From positions 4,849,001 to 4,913,000 of the forward strand of contig NZ_CP120683.1 of NCBI RefSeq assembly GCF_030506325.1: a DNA stretch of 64,000 bases. Direction: 5' to 3'. This document shows positions 44,224 through 52,529 of this stretch, piece by piece (within the stretch, counting starts at the first letter, position 1; each line of letters starts with the position of its first letter). The notes below the pieces were generated by a model. The model had not been told where the DNA came from. It did no database searches and was given only the letters and a program-made list of their open reading frames with translations. The position numbers and the translations under genes are program-made. Source of the stretch: Tunicatimonas pelagia. GTDB lineage: Bacteria > Bacteroidota > Bacteroidia > Cytophagales > Cyclobacteriaceae.

Positions 44224-45096
44224 ATGACTAAAACAAAAAAAATCTATGATCGTCCGATTGTTGTTACCGGATCCACCGGAAAGCAGGGGGGCGCCGTTGC
44301 TCGGCACCTCTTAGCCAGTGGCCATAGCGTGCGAGCTCTCACCCGCAACCCCGACAAACCGGCCGCCCAGGCACTCAAAGAGGCGGGGGCAGCGGTTGTT
44401 CAGGCAAACCTGGAAGACCGCTCTTCTATCGATGCCGCCCTCAAAGGAGCAGCCGGGCTGTATTCGGTACAAGACTTTTTAGAGGCTGGTGTGGAAGCCG
44501 AACAGCGTCAAGGCTTGAACCTAACCGCCGCACTTTCGGATTCTGACGTGGAACACGTGGTGTATACCGGAGCCTCTACCATGGATCGCAACACGGGCGT
44601 ACCCCACTTGGATAGCAAGTGGAACGTTGAAATGTCGCTGAGGAACTCGGGTAAGACCTGGACCGTGTTTCGCCCCGCCGCCTTCATGGATAACTGGGAG
44701 TGGGATCGCGAAAATATCATGGAAACGGGCGTAGTGCGCTACCCTATGCATCCGGAAATGCCCTACGCGCAGATTGCCTGCGATGATATTGGCCGAATGG
44801 TGGCGCAAGCCTTCGAGCAGCCCGAATTATGGGCTAACAAAGCTTCCCCGATTACCAGCGATATCTCGACGATGAAAGAAATCACCGCCATCCTAGCCAA
44901 CGTGTTGGGGCGTGATGTACGATACCAGCAACTCACCTGGGACGAAGTACAGGCTGAACAAGGGGAGGAACTAATGCTGATGTACCGCTCCTTCGATACC
45001 ATTGGTATGGATGGCTCACCCTACTTCTTACAGCGTTGGCTCGGAAAAACTACTGATTTTGAAAGCTATCTGCTACAAGCAGGTTGGAATCAGTAG
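44224..45096 (+). CDS. NmrA/HSCARG-like NAD(P)-binding protein
   Basis: The 290-residue protein belongs to the atypical SDR group: VVTGSTGKQGGAVARHLLAS at about residues 13-32 holds the G-x-x-G-x-x-G cofactor loop, followed by ALTRNPDKPAAQ with an arginine that accepts NADPH phosphate, then VVQANLEDRSSIDAALKGA and a FRPAAFMDNW segment, all typical of NmrA-like sensors and QOR2/NAD(P)H:quinone reductases. The Y-x3-K catalytic pair is not present in the usual place, which favours cofactor sensing over catalysis. It ends the AraC-regulated group, 33 bp after the MFS gene, and a hairpin lies 11 bp downstream. Confidence 0.88.
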   Translation: MTKTKKIYDRPIVVTGSTGKQGGAVARHLLASGHSVRALTRNPDKPAAQALKEAGAAVVQANLEDRSSIDAALKGAAGLYSVQDFLEAGVEAEQRQGLNLTAALSDSDVEHVVYTGASTMDRNTGVPHLDSKWNVEMSLRNSGKTWTVFRPAAFMDNWEWDRENIMETGVVRYPMHPEMPYAQIACDDIGRMVAQAFEQPELWANKASPITSDISTMKEITAILANVLGRDVRYQQLTWDEVQAEQGEELMLMYRSFDTIGMDGSPYFLQRWLGKTTDFESYLLQAGWNQ

Positions 45097-45107
45097 GATA
45101 AACCATA

Positions 45108-45149
45108 GGGCACCCCTGGCTCGTATTGCATGAGAGTTGGGGGTGACCC
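45108..45149. terminator. Hairpin between convergent NmrA-like and flavin reductase genes
   Basis: gggcacccctggctc (45108-45122) pairs with gagagttgggggtgaccc (45132-45149, allowing one bulged base and three G-U pairs) around a short loop. It begins 12 bp after the NmrA stop but is not followed by a T-run. The remaining bases up to the flavin reductase end at 45342 show nothing else. Confidence 0.45.
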
Positions 45150-45341
45150 AACAGTCAACAATATTCATTGGACCAACAGTTCTTCAATTTTTATGCGATA
45201 GATTAAACTATAGTAATCATCCCCACTTGCAGCGTTATGCTAAACTTGGTACATCCAATGTGTAACCGAACTGCTTAAATATCAATACTTGAAATGCTAA
45301 CGAGTTGAGATGGCTATCTACAAGAGCTTCATTGCCAGCTC

Positions 45342-45848
45342 TTATCCACCGTAGTGCATATCGGTTTCCCACTCAACTAGCGGAACAGCATCAGTGTCAA
45401 GAGTTTCACCACCCACTACTTCACCAAGATATACGCTATGGTCACCGTCTGATAAATCGTCTATCACTTTACATTCGAAGTAGGCCGGAACATCCTGTAG
45501 AACAGGCGACCCGGTTTTACCATCTTTGAAAGAGAAGCCGTTGATGGTATCTTCCTCAATGATACTTTTTTCAGAAAATGGTTTTAGCATATCTTGCTCG
45601 TTTTTTCCAACAATATTTACGGCAAAGACCCGGCTTTTCTCGATAGTCTCGTGCAAATCAGTATGTTTCTGAACGGCAATAGTGACCATCGGTGGGTTAA
45701 ACGATGCCTGGCTAACCCAGCTAACTGTAGCTGCTGCTACGTAGTCTTTATCCCGCGTAGACATTTCTTCACTGGGTTTACGAGTAGTTACAATGTAAAA
45801 TCCGTAGGTGATTTTCTTTAGTGCTTGCGAAACTTCTTGCTCCTTCAT
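45342..45848 (-). CDS. Flavin reductase-like FMN-binding protein
   Basis: The 168-residue product has the split-barrel flavin reductase-like layout: GFYIVTTRKPSEEM, DYVAAATVSWVSQASFNPPM with the conserved S-W-x-x-Q-x-S-F-x-P-P motif for FMN phosphate near 43-58, then FAVNIVGKNEQDMLKPFSEK near 85-104, and the terminal SDGDHSVYLGEVVGGE. Such proteins either reduce FMN with NAD(P)H to feed a monooxygenase or act as standalone FMN-binding oxidoreductases; no monooxygenase is nearby. It is convergent with the AraC-regulated group and appears to be monocistronic. Confidence 0.9.
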   Translation of the reverse strand: MKEQEVSQALKKITYGFYIVTTRKPSEEMSTRDKDYVAAATVSWVSQASFNPPMVTIAVQKHTDLHETIEKSRVFAVNIVGKNEQDMLKPFSEKSIIEEDTINGFSFKDGKTGSPVLQDVPAYFECKVIDDLSDGDHSVYLGEVVGGETLDTDAVPLVEWETDMHYGG

Positions 45849-46068
45849 ATCAAAAAAAATTATGTGATCTAAAAAATAATTTCACTAATGTAACTGCTTC
45901 TGGGGAGAGTTGTTTTTCGGTGGATAATACGGGTTAGGCAATAAGCATTGGACTTACGATTGTTATTTGTAGATTCTCAGAGGTAACTCTGTAGGACATT
46001 AAGCAAAAAAGGGTAGAAGCACTGAATAATATCAGTAATTTCACCTTCTTCCCATTAACAGTGTTAAC

Positions 46069-46914
46069 TTATTTGTTTACTATAAAATACTGCCCTGCTT
46101 GGGAGAAACCGTATACTGAGTATTCTTTCTCTCCTATCAGTAAATTCTCAATATTACCTCGGTACAGATCAATTCGTATCTTAGCACTATCTGGTAACAC
46201 TTCCATGAAGTGTATCGGCAAAGAATACGACCCAATATCATCCACCACCTCAATTATTTTAGGCGTAGAATCTGTTGTTTGGGTAGAAGTGCGGGCATGA
46301 CTTTCTACTACCACAATTACCCCATTTTTATTCTGAGCATCAGCATTCCATTGGAAGGTAAACGCATTATTGCTACCATCTACGTGGGGAAGGGTGAATT
46401 CTTCTCTTACAATATTCTCAAATTGTAACTCGTGCGGGATGTACATACTATGCACCGCAGCTTCCTGACGGGCTACGGCTTCTTCCTTTCCTATCCGAAA
46501 CGTAATGATATTACCAAACAGGCTTTTGATCTTTTCTTCTTCTGCTTTCCGATCTAGCCCACTAATATAAAGGTAACCTCGTTCTGGTCGGGAGATCATT
46601 TCTACATCCGCAATTTGTGCCGGGCCAATCTCTGAGTACAAAGCATTATAGGGCGCTTCAGCGCTAGGTCTATTCTTACGCACTATATCAAAGAAACCTT
46701 TGATACGGTACGAACCGCCCTCATGGGCAAAGTATAACCCACCTTGGTTGTGATTGAAATATTTATTGTACACCGATTCTTCGCTGTTGAGCATTAAGCG
46801 TCCATTAGGCGGAATTCCTACCCCGGAATTTTTACCAATCGGAAGATTTTCCTGGCACCCCCACATAACCACAAAAGGGGCGAGTAAGAAGATGAGTGGT
46901 TTAAATTGTTTCAT
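46069..46914 (-). CDS. Hypothetical lipoprotein, 281 residues
   Basis: A lipobox, VVMWGC with C20, follows a short basic start and a hydrophobic core, so the protein is probably a lipoprotein. The mature part has beta-rich regions, among them GLYFAHEGGSYRIKGFFDIV near 60-80, GYLYISGLDR, and a C-terminal IRIDLYRGNIENLLIGEKEY followed by a terminal strand YFIVNK. The pattern fits a repeated beta-sandwich, but no known domain is evident and I cannot give a function. It stands alone on its strand, with a 220-bp gap to the flavin reductase on the left and 92 bp to the glycosyltransferase gene on the right. Confidence 0.75.
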   Translation of the reverse strand: MKQFKPLIFLLAPFVVMWGCQENLPIGKNSGVGIPPNGRLMLNSEESVYNKYFNHNQGGLYFAHEGGSYRIKGFFDIVRKNRPSAEAPYNALYSEIGPAQIADVEMISRPERGYLYISGLDRKAEEEKIKSLFGNIITFRIGKEEAVARQEAAVHSMYIPHELQFENIVREEFTLPHVDGSNNAFTFQWNADAQNKNGVIVVVESHARTSTQTTDSTPKIIEVVDDIGSYSLPIHFMEVLPDSAKIRIDLYRGNIENLLIGEKEYSVYGFSQAGQYFIVNK

Positions 46915-47006
46915 GATGGATATTTTTGCGTGAGACTAAGAGCACGATGGGTAAACCGTGCGAAATCTATTCTAAAAAGCTGGCTTCTGTTGAGCTTGGA
47001 GAACGA

Positions 47007-48356
47007 CTACAGAACTTTGGTAGTATTCATTATTACTCCTAAATGCTGATGTCGCCTTCGGTACAGTTCGTAGCCAAGCCAACCTAGCACTACGCTGTAT
47101 TCTAACGATACTAGCCAAAGATTTTCCTGGAAACCATCAATGGTGTATCCCGCGTAGGTGAGAAAAATAAAGTACGTCCAGACGACCGCGTAGCGGTAGG
47201 GAGTAAGCACAGTTAAGGCTAGCAAAGGCAAAACATACCAGGGGTGTACGGTCAGGGCAAATAGCAGATAAATCAGCCAAACCCAACCAAAAGAATCTAT
47301 GATACGCCGCTTCCGCTCCAAAAGGGTGTAGAATATGATTAGCAGAAAAGCCGTAATGGCTAACTGCGAACCCGCCGTCTGAATAATATTGTATCCTTTT
47401 CGGTAATAACCAATCTCCCGGACGATGTAATATAGGCTGGCGTTAAACTCAAACTTTTGAAAATACAAGCCGATGCTACCTTGCAGTCCCGCAATCAATT
47501 CGGAAGAAAGTAGTGGTAAAAATAATAGTAGTGTTGCTACCCCAACTACAGTGTAAAACATCAAAGCTTTCTGCCAACCCAAACGACGAAGGTAAAGCGG
47601 GAGAAACATTAATGGAAGCAGCTTAGTACATACCGCTAAAGCGAACAGCAATGCCGAGGCAATCCATTTTTGCTTTTCAAGTAAATAAACGCTGCCTAGC
47701 AAAAAGAAGATCATCAGGGCTTCAAAGTGTAGGTTTCCGGTCATCTCCAGAATGACCAGCGGGTTCAGGGCGTACCAGAGTATCTGCTTGGGGGGAATAC
47801 GGTACTGTTTAGCTAGTTGAAGTAATAACCACAGTGTGCCCAACTCAGCCAACAGCAGAATTGCCCGAATTACCCAAGTGCTTCCAGTTAAAGAATTAGG
47901 AAACAGCTTCACCGCCAGGGTAAAAACGGCTTGATTGATGGGTGGGTAAATAGTGTAATAATCGGGAGAGTTGAGTGATGCGTAGAGTTCAGGGTCAATA
48001 TCGATTCCCAAACTGTCTGCTTTGCCATTCGCTAATTCTGAAGGTAAATAGGCGAAGGGATTCACGTTTTGCTGAAGCAAGCGACCATCCCACACGAAGC
48101 GGTAAATATCATCCGATAAATTGGGCTGAGCGGGCAGCAAAATTAAGCGACCTACTACGGCAACACCTATTAAAAGATAAATTGATCGTTTAGAATCAGT
48201 CAGTAATGCACAGCCTACGTACGCTATAAAAGCTAGCGTGTAAACCGAAAGTAACTCAGTAGTTTCGTAGCGTTGGAGCGAGTAAGTGATGAAGAAAATA
48301 CTGCTCAGGAGAGTGATTGAGCTAATACCTAGGACAATTGAGCGGAGTGTAGACAT
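47007..48356 (-). CDS. Polytopic GT-C-type glycosyltransferase (mannosyltransferase-like)
   Basis: This 449-residue integral membrane protein has about eleven hydrophobic segments. The first outward loop holds NLSDDIYRFVWDGRLLQQNV (near 89-108), the D-D-x-Y-R-x-x-W-D-G motif that supplies the catalytic acid in DUF2029/GT87-like and related GT-C enzymes, with PYYTIYPPINQAVF-like residues (Y-P-P) behind it. Such enzymes use polyprenyl-phosphate sugars and act on the outer face of the inner membrane. It is followed upstream by two GT2 genes in the same orientation, one of which resembles polyprenyl-phosphate sugar synthases, so a donor-to-transferase pathway is plausible. A GC-rich structured element precedes it. 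Confidence 0.82.
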   Translation of the reverse strand: MSTLRSIVLGISSITLLSSIFFITYSLQRYETTELLSVYTLAFIAYVGCALLTDSKRSIYLLIGVAVVGRLILLPAQPNLSDDIYRFVWDGRLLQQNVNPFAYLPSELANGKADSLGIDIDPELYASLNSPDYYTIYPPINQAVFTLAVKLFPNSLTGSTWVIRAILLLAELGTLWLLLQLAKQYRIPPKQILWYALNPLVILEMTGNLHFEALMIFFLLGSVYLLEKQKWIASALLFALAVCTKLLPLMFLPLYLRRLGWQKALMFYTVVGVATLLLFLPLLSSELIAGLQGSIGLYFQKFEFNASLYYIVREIGYYRKGYNIIQTAGSQLAITAFLLIIFYTLLERKRRIIDSFGWVWLIYLLFALTVHPWYVLPLLALTVLTPYRYAVVWTYFIFLTYAGYTIDGFQENLWLVSLEYSVVLGWLGYELYRRRHQHLGVIMNTTKVL

Positions 48357-48422
48357 TTCAAGGCTCTTTCGTAAAAAGGGATATAATGCTTAAGATGGGC
48401 ATTCTTTCTCGTTCATTTTTGT

Positions 48423-48560
48423 CTTGACTGGGCCACGGCGGCACAAAAACGAATCGCGCCACGATGGCCAAAAAAGTCAAGCCGACGCGGCGCGGAAAGT
48501 TCAAAGCGGGGCTTCCCAAGCTTCCTCGCTAAGGGCCTACGCACACCCCGCTGAACTTTC
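48423..48560. repeat. GC-rich two-hairpin element between glycosyltransferase genes
   Basis: Hairpin A (48423-48481) has an outer stem cttgact/agtcaag and ggcca/tggcc around a further GC-rich pairing. Hairpin B (48495-48560) pairs gaaagttcaaagcgggg (48495-48511) with ccccgctgaactttc (48546-48560), 15 pairs with a two-base bulge, around a 34-nt loop. Base composition is far higher in G+C than the flanking sequence. The element fills most of the 264-bp gap between two minus-strand genes. It looks like a dispersed structured repeat or RNA; a 75-codon open frame through it has no protein-like character. Confidence 0.55.
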
Positions 48561-48620
48561 GGGTCAGCGCACCGAGAATCATAATTTTACGGACGATTCA
48601 ATTTTTACGAAAACACCTTA

Positions 48621-50090
48621 TCAGGCATGTTTTACTTGGCGGAAAGAATAATAAGCCACGGCAGCAAATCCAGTTGTTAGCATTCCGTGAAATAGGAGTA
48701 AACCAAAATCACCCAGCCGAATTCCGGTGTAGATACCGTAGGCAAAATAAAGAGCTAAAGCGGCTTCCAGCAGAACCATCGGACTGAGTTTGCCTTTGAC
48801 ATATACATTGCTACTCCACTTCTCCTTAGCATTGGTTACGTTGAATTTGGGCGTTCGCAGAAAAGGTGATTTAAAACCTAACAATCCTTCTGCCACGGCA
48901 ATGGCGTTGTGCAGTGATAACCCCATCGTGATGATGAGAAACAGTGGATAATGCACCAAGTAATACCGCCAGGGCTGTTTGGCATGAAGCCGACGAGTAG
49001 CGATCCAGTAGAAGAGACCGATAGAGAAAAAACCAAGAATGAATATGCCACCGAGGTTGAAAATCCACTGATACTCTGGATGGGCATCTTTGACAAAAAG
49101 CATAGGAACACTCAGTAAGGCGGCCAATAGCAACGACAGAAATACGGAAGAGTTAAATAAGTGAAAGAAAGCATGGAGGCGGTTTACCCACCGGAACGGA
49201 CGAGCGACACGCTTGTAGGCTAATCGGCTGGCGTGTTTGCGGGCACACTCGGCAGCTCCCTTGTTCCAGCGAAATTGCTGGGATTTGATGGCGGGCATTA
49301 AAATGGGTAGCTCGGCGGGGGCTTCCACATCTTCGCGGTAGACAAACTCCCAGCCTTTGGCTTGGGCGCGGTAGCTCAAGTCCAAGTCTTCGGTCAGCGT
49401 ATCATCCGACCACCCTCCGGCATCTGCAATACAGGTCTTGCGCCAAACTCCACCTGTTCCGTTAAAATTGATGAAGCTTCCGGCGTGTTTACGGCCTCCC
49501 TGCTCAATGGTAAAGTGTCCGTCCAGCCCAAAGGCTTGCAGACGGGTAAGCAAAGAATAATCCTGATTAATATGTCCCCAGCGGGTTTGTACCACACCTA
49601 CTTGCTCATGCGTAAAGTGAGGCAACGTACGCTTCAGAAAATCAGGAGACGGTAAAAAGTCAGCATCGAAGATGGCGATGTATTCGCCCTCCGCTATTTC
49701 TAAGCCATAAGCCAGTGCTCCGGCTTTAAATCCACTTCGGTCGGTTCGGCGTACCTGCTGAATATTTATTCCCTGATTTTGGTAGTCAGCTATCTTTTCG
49801 GCAATAATATCTACGGTTTCATCCGTAGAATCATCCAAAACCTGAATTTCTAACCGATCAGCCGGATAATCAAAGGCGCAGATGGCATCAATCAAACGTT
49901 CAACCACATAACGTTCGTTGTAAATTGGTAGCTGAACCGTGACCTTCGGCCAACCTACGATAGTTTTAGGAGGTTGGGCTTTCTCTCGCAAGCTTCGTAG
50001 GTAGTGCCACGTAAGATGGAGCTGCGCCACGCTAAACATGAAAATGAACAGCAGTGAGAGAATATACGCTATAACGATGATGATTTCCAC
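48621..50090 (-). CDS. Cellulose synthase-like family 2 glycosyltransferase (CslA/mannan-type)
   Basis: The 489-residue enzyme has an N-terminal membrane helix (IIVIAYILSLLFIFMFSVAQ), a cytoplasmic GT2 domain and about three or four C-terminal helices. All processive GT2 motifs are visible: VLDDSTDET near 85-93, FDADF near 139-143, TEDLDLSYRA near 233-242 and QQFRW, the Q-x-x-R-W acceptor motif, near 274-278. The pattern NFNGTGGVWR is characteristic of the bacterial cellulose synthase-like and plant CslA/glucomannan group. It should make a beta-linked glucan or mannan and may also extrude it. A palindrome lies just upstream; the gene is the second of three linked glycosyltransferases. Confidence 0.88.
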   Translation of the reverse strand: MEIIIVIAYILSLLFIFMFSVAQLHLTWHYLRSLREKAQPPKTIVGWPKVTVQLPIYNERYVVERLIDAICAFDYPADRLEIQVLDDSTDETVDIIAEKIADYQNQGINIQQVRRTDRSGFKAGALAYGLEIAEGEYIAIFDADFLPSPDFLKRTLPHFTHEQVGVVQTRWGHINQDYSLLTRLQAFGLDGHFTIEQGGRKHAGSFINFNGTGGVWRKTCIADAGGWSDDTLTEDLDLSYRAQAKGWEFVYREDVEAPAELPILMPAIKSQQFRWNKGAAECARKHASRLAYKRVARPFRWVNRLHAFFHLFNSSVFLSLLLAALLSVPMLFVKDAHPEYQWIFNLGGIFILGFFSIGLFYWIATRRLHAKQPWRYYLVHYPLFLIITMGLSLHNAIAVAEGLLGFKSPFLRTPKFNVTNAKEKWSSNVYVKGKLSPMVLLEAALALYFAYGIYTGIRLGDFGLLLFHGMLTTGFAAVAYYSFRQVKHA

Positions 50091-50098
50091 AGTGAATT

Positions 50099-50157
50099 AG
50101 TCCACAGTCGATAGTCCACAGTAAATAAATCGAGCTGTAGACTGTCGACCGTGGACT
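50099..50157. repeat. Palindrome in the gap between two glycosyltransferase genes
   Basis: agtccacagtcgatagtccacag (split here as 50099-50121) pairs with ctgtagactgtcgaccgtggact, 50135-50157, with 19 of 23 positions complementary, around a 13-nt loop. It starts 6 bp beyond the stop of the gene at 50163-50852 and 8 bp before the start codon of the next gene. It has no U-run. Confidence 0.6.
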
Positions 50158-50162
50158 GATTA

Positions 50163-50852
50163 CTATAAATATTTTAAAATTGTCCCAATAATTTTGTAGC
50201 CCGCCATAATTGTTCCTTTAACGGTTCCTGATACTTTCGATACTCCAATACGTTGCCGGTAGCGAACGGGCACTTCTATCCATCGTAGCTTTTGTTGCGC
50301 GGCTTTCACTTGCATCTCTACCGTCCAACCGTAGGTGCGATCTTTCATCTCCAGTGCCATCAGCGAATCGTAGCGAATTGCCCGAAACGGTCCCAGATCG
50401 GTAAAGTGAGCACCGTACAACCAACGAAGCAGTCTCGTAGCCAACCAATTGCCAAATATCTGCTGAGGAGTCATTGAACCTCTTTCCCGCTGGCCTAGTG
50501 CCCGGGAGCCAATTACCATATCCACTTTTTCATCCATAATTGGCTGAACCAACTGCGGTAATTCTTCGGGGTAATCAGAGTAGTCGGCGTCCATAAACAC
50601 CACAATGTGGGGTTTCTCAATTTGCTGGCTAATATACGCTATTCCTTTCAAACAGGCATTGCCGTAGCCCTGCTCGGGCTCTTCTAAAACAGTAGCTCCT
50701 GCTTCCTTAGCAACGCGTACCGTATCGTCGTTAGAATTGTTATTGACTACCACAATCTCGCTCACCCATTCTTTAGGAATATCCCGAATCACTTTTCCCA
50801 CCGAATTTTGTTCGTTGAAAGCCGGAATAATAACTTTACTAATATTTTGCAT
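50163..50852 (-). CDS. Polyprenyl-phosphate sugar synthase-like GT2 (DPM1-like)
   Basis: The 229-residue enzyme consists of a GT2 domain only, with VIIPAFNEQNSVGKVIRDIP at the start, VVVNNNSNDDTVRVAKEAGA near 35-54, the metal site VVFMDADYSDYPEELPQL near 84-101 and MVIGSRALGQRERGSM near 115-130. The G-S-R-x-x-G-Q-R-E-R-G-S-M-x-x-Q-Q-x-x-x-N-W pattern is common in Bacteroidota enzymes annotated as dolichyl-phosphate mannose/glucose synthase-like. It lacks C-terminal membrane helices, as the short DPM1 form does. It could load a sugar onto undecaprenyl phosphate for the GT-C enzyme downstream. Confidence 0.87.
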   Translation of the reverse strand: MQNISKVIIPAFNEQNSVGKVIRDIPKEWVSEIVVVNNNSNDDTVRVAKEAGATVLEEPEQGYGNACLKGIAYISQQIEKPHIVVFMDADYSDYPEELPQLVQPIMDEKVDMVIGSRALGQRERGSMTPQQIFGNWLATRLLRWLYGAHFTDLGPFRAIRYDSLMALEMKDRTYGWTVEMQVKAAQQKLRWIEVPVRYRQRIGVSKVSGTVKGTIMAGYKIIGTILKYL

Positions 50853-50907
50853 AAAAAGCTGAGGGCGAATCTCTGGGGATAGGGAATTGTCAGATGTACG
50901 ACATTAG

Positions 50908-50982
50908 AATGATTAATGACTGATGAATAATGATTAATGAATAGTATGCTAATTATTCATCAATCATCCTTCATTAATCATT
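50908..50982. repeat. Palindrome of the TGATTAATGA family overlapping the histidine kinase stop
   Basis: The arm 50908-50942 pairs with 50952-50982, joined by a 9-nt loop; the shared core is aatgattaatga. The histidine kinase stop codon (50964-50966) and its last five codons, reading M-I-N-E-G, fall inside the right arm, so the repeat has replaced or extended the end of the gene. Confidence 0.6.
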
Positions 50983-52529
50983 ATAGTACTGGTTACTTCT
51001 TCAGAAACGGGGAGTAAAAACCAGAAAGTAGTACCTTTTCCTACTACACTTTCTACTTGTAATTCACTTCCGTGCAATTCTACAATTTTTTTTGCGATTG
51101 CCAGTCCTAACCCTAAACCACTCTGCGACTTGGCGCGAACGTTACTGCTGCGGTAGAAGCGATCAAAAACATAACGAAGGTCTTCCTCGGTAATGCCTTG
51201 TCCGGTATCAGAAACGCAAACCTTCACTTCTTTACCCGCTGGCTTATCTACGATGACAGTTACTTTTCCCTGTTCAGGAGTATATTGAATAGCATTCTCC
51301 ATTAAGTTTTGCAGTACCCGAGCAATCAAACTCACATCGGCGTAAGCTAAAGGAATATCTTTGGTAAAATCACTTTTAAGTGTCACCTTATTTTCTTGCG
51401 CTTTAGGCGTAAGCTGAAGTAAAATATCGTGCGCGAGTTCTACCAAAGAAAATGTCTCGGGTTGAGGCTGCGTTTGCTGCGCTTCCAATTTAGATAGTGC
51501 AAATAGGTCGGCTACTAAGCGAGTTAGTCGTCGGGTATTCTTTAAGATTGTTTCCAAGTAGCCCTGCTGCTCGGCATCACTCAGTAAGTGCTTTTTCAAT
51601 AGAATCGTTTCTACGTAGCCTTCTACTGATGCCAGCGGAGTTCGTAAATCGTGGGAAACATTGGCGATCAGTTCGCGACGCAGCTCATCATTTTGCTTAA
51701 GCTGGTTCATGGCAGACTGAATCTCACTGGCCATGGTGTTGAAAGCAACCGCCAAGTCATTTAATTCATCGGAAGAACTCGCTTGCACCCGCACGCTATA
51801 ATCACCCTGTTCCATCTGTTGTACCGCTTCCGCAACCTTTTTTAAATCTCTCGTCAACCAAAGTACCAGCAGTAGACCGATAATCAATGTAACGACCAGT
51901 GCTACCAGCAAGGCTCTGCCCAGTACCATAAGAATGTAGCTGTGCCGAATAGAGGCCGCATCGGTTTCATGCTCGCTACCGAGGGTAATGTATAAATAGC
52001 AGTGTAGTGAGCCATCTTGACTCAATAGCTGAGTAGCTGAAAATACTCTAGGTTCTGCGGGAAACCGAGGGTCATCCCCGTAGATCGGCATAGAGTCTGT
52101 TTGGTGAATGAAGGCTTCTATTTGATCTACATCGATCTCCTGCATCTTTATTTCGCCAGGGTTGGCTGATGCGGTCAGTATCTCTCCATCATGCCCCACC
52201 ATATACAATTTGATGTTGGGGTTGATAATCATGGCAGCATGAAAAAGATTTTCTAATTCTTTCCCCGGAATTTCATTCGTAGCCGAGTCAATTTTAAGTT
52301 CTTTCGCAATAGATGCTGCTAAATCTATGTTGCGCTTCTGCATCATCTCGGCTAGATAATCGGCTGAAGAAGTAGACATCAGGTAGAAGTACACTGCACT
52401 TACCGACACCAGCAGTATCGCAAACACCAGCGAAAGCCGAAAGCGCAGACTGCCCCAACGAATACCATCGCCGCGGTGGCGGTCGCGATTTTCTTTTTTA
52501 CTATTTTGCTTACTAGATGAGTCCATCAT
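50964..52529 (-). CDS. Sensor histidine kinase (HAMP, HisKA, HATPase_c)
   Basis: From an ATG at 52527-52529 (a second at 52526; a TTG at 52544 is less likely) the product has 521 residues. TM1 lies near 26-46 (LSLVFAILLVSVSAVYFYLM) and TM2 near 195-218, and between them is a 150-residue periplasmic sensor. A HAMP domain follows (about 218-270), then the H-box ANVSHDLRTPLASVEGY near 288-304, N-box LMENAIQYTP near 408, G1 SDTGQGI and G2 GLGLGLAI. It is translated with the OmpR-type regulator upstream, overlapping it by 17 bp. The last codons are supplied by a palindrome. The stimulus is unknown; a sugar or envelope role is possible from the neighbours. Confidence 0.93.
   Translation of the reverse strand: MMDSSSKQNSKKENRDRHRGDGIRWGSLRFRLSLVFAILLVSVSAVYFYLMSTSSADYLAEMMQKRNIDLAASIAKELKIDSATNEIPGKELENLFHAAMIINPNIKLYMVGHDGEILTASANPGEIKMQEIDVDQIEAFIHQTDSMPIYGDDPRFPAEPRVFSATQLLSQDGSLHCYLYITLGSEHETDAASIRHSYILMVLGRALLVALVVTLIIGLLLVLWLTRDLKKVAEAVQQMEQGDYSVRVQASSSDELNDLAVAFNTMASEIQSAMNQLKQNDELRRELIANVSHDLRTPLASVEGYVETILLKKHLLSDAEQQGYLETILKNTRRLTRLVADLFALSKLEAQQTQPQPETFSLVELAHDILLQLTPKAQENKVTLKSDFTKDIPLAYADVSLIARVLQNLMENAIQYTPEQGKVTVIVDKPAGKEVKVCVSDTGQGITEEDLRYVFDRFYRSSNVRAKSQSGLGLGLAIAKKIVELHGSELQVESVVGKGTTFWFLLPVSEEVTSTIMINEG

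Noticed and set aside
48424-48651. Open frame of 75 codons through the GC-rich element
   Set aside because: It runs through both hairpins, has no start context, and its composition (R, H, S, A, G) follows from the GC-rich palindrome rather than from a protein family.
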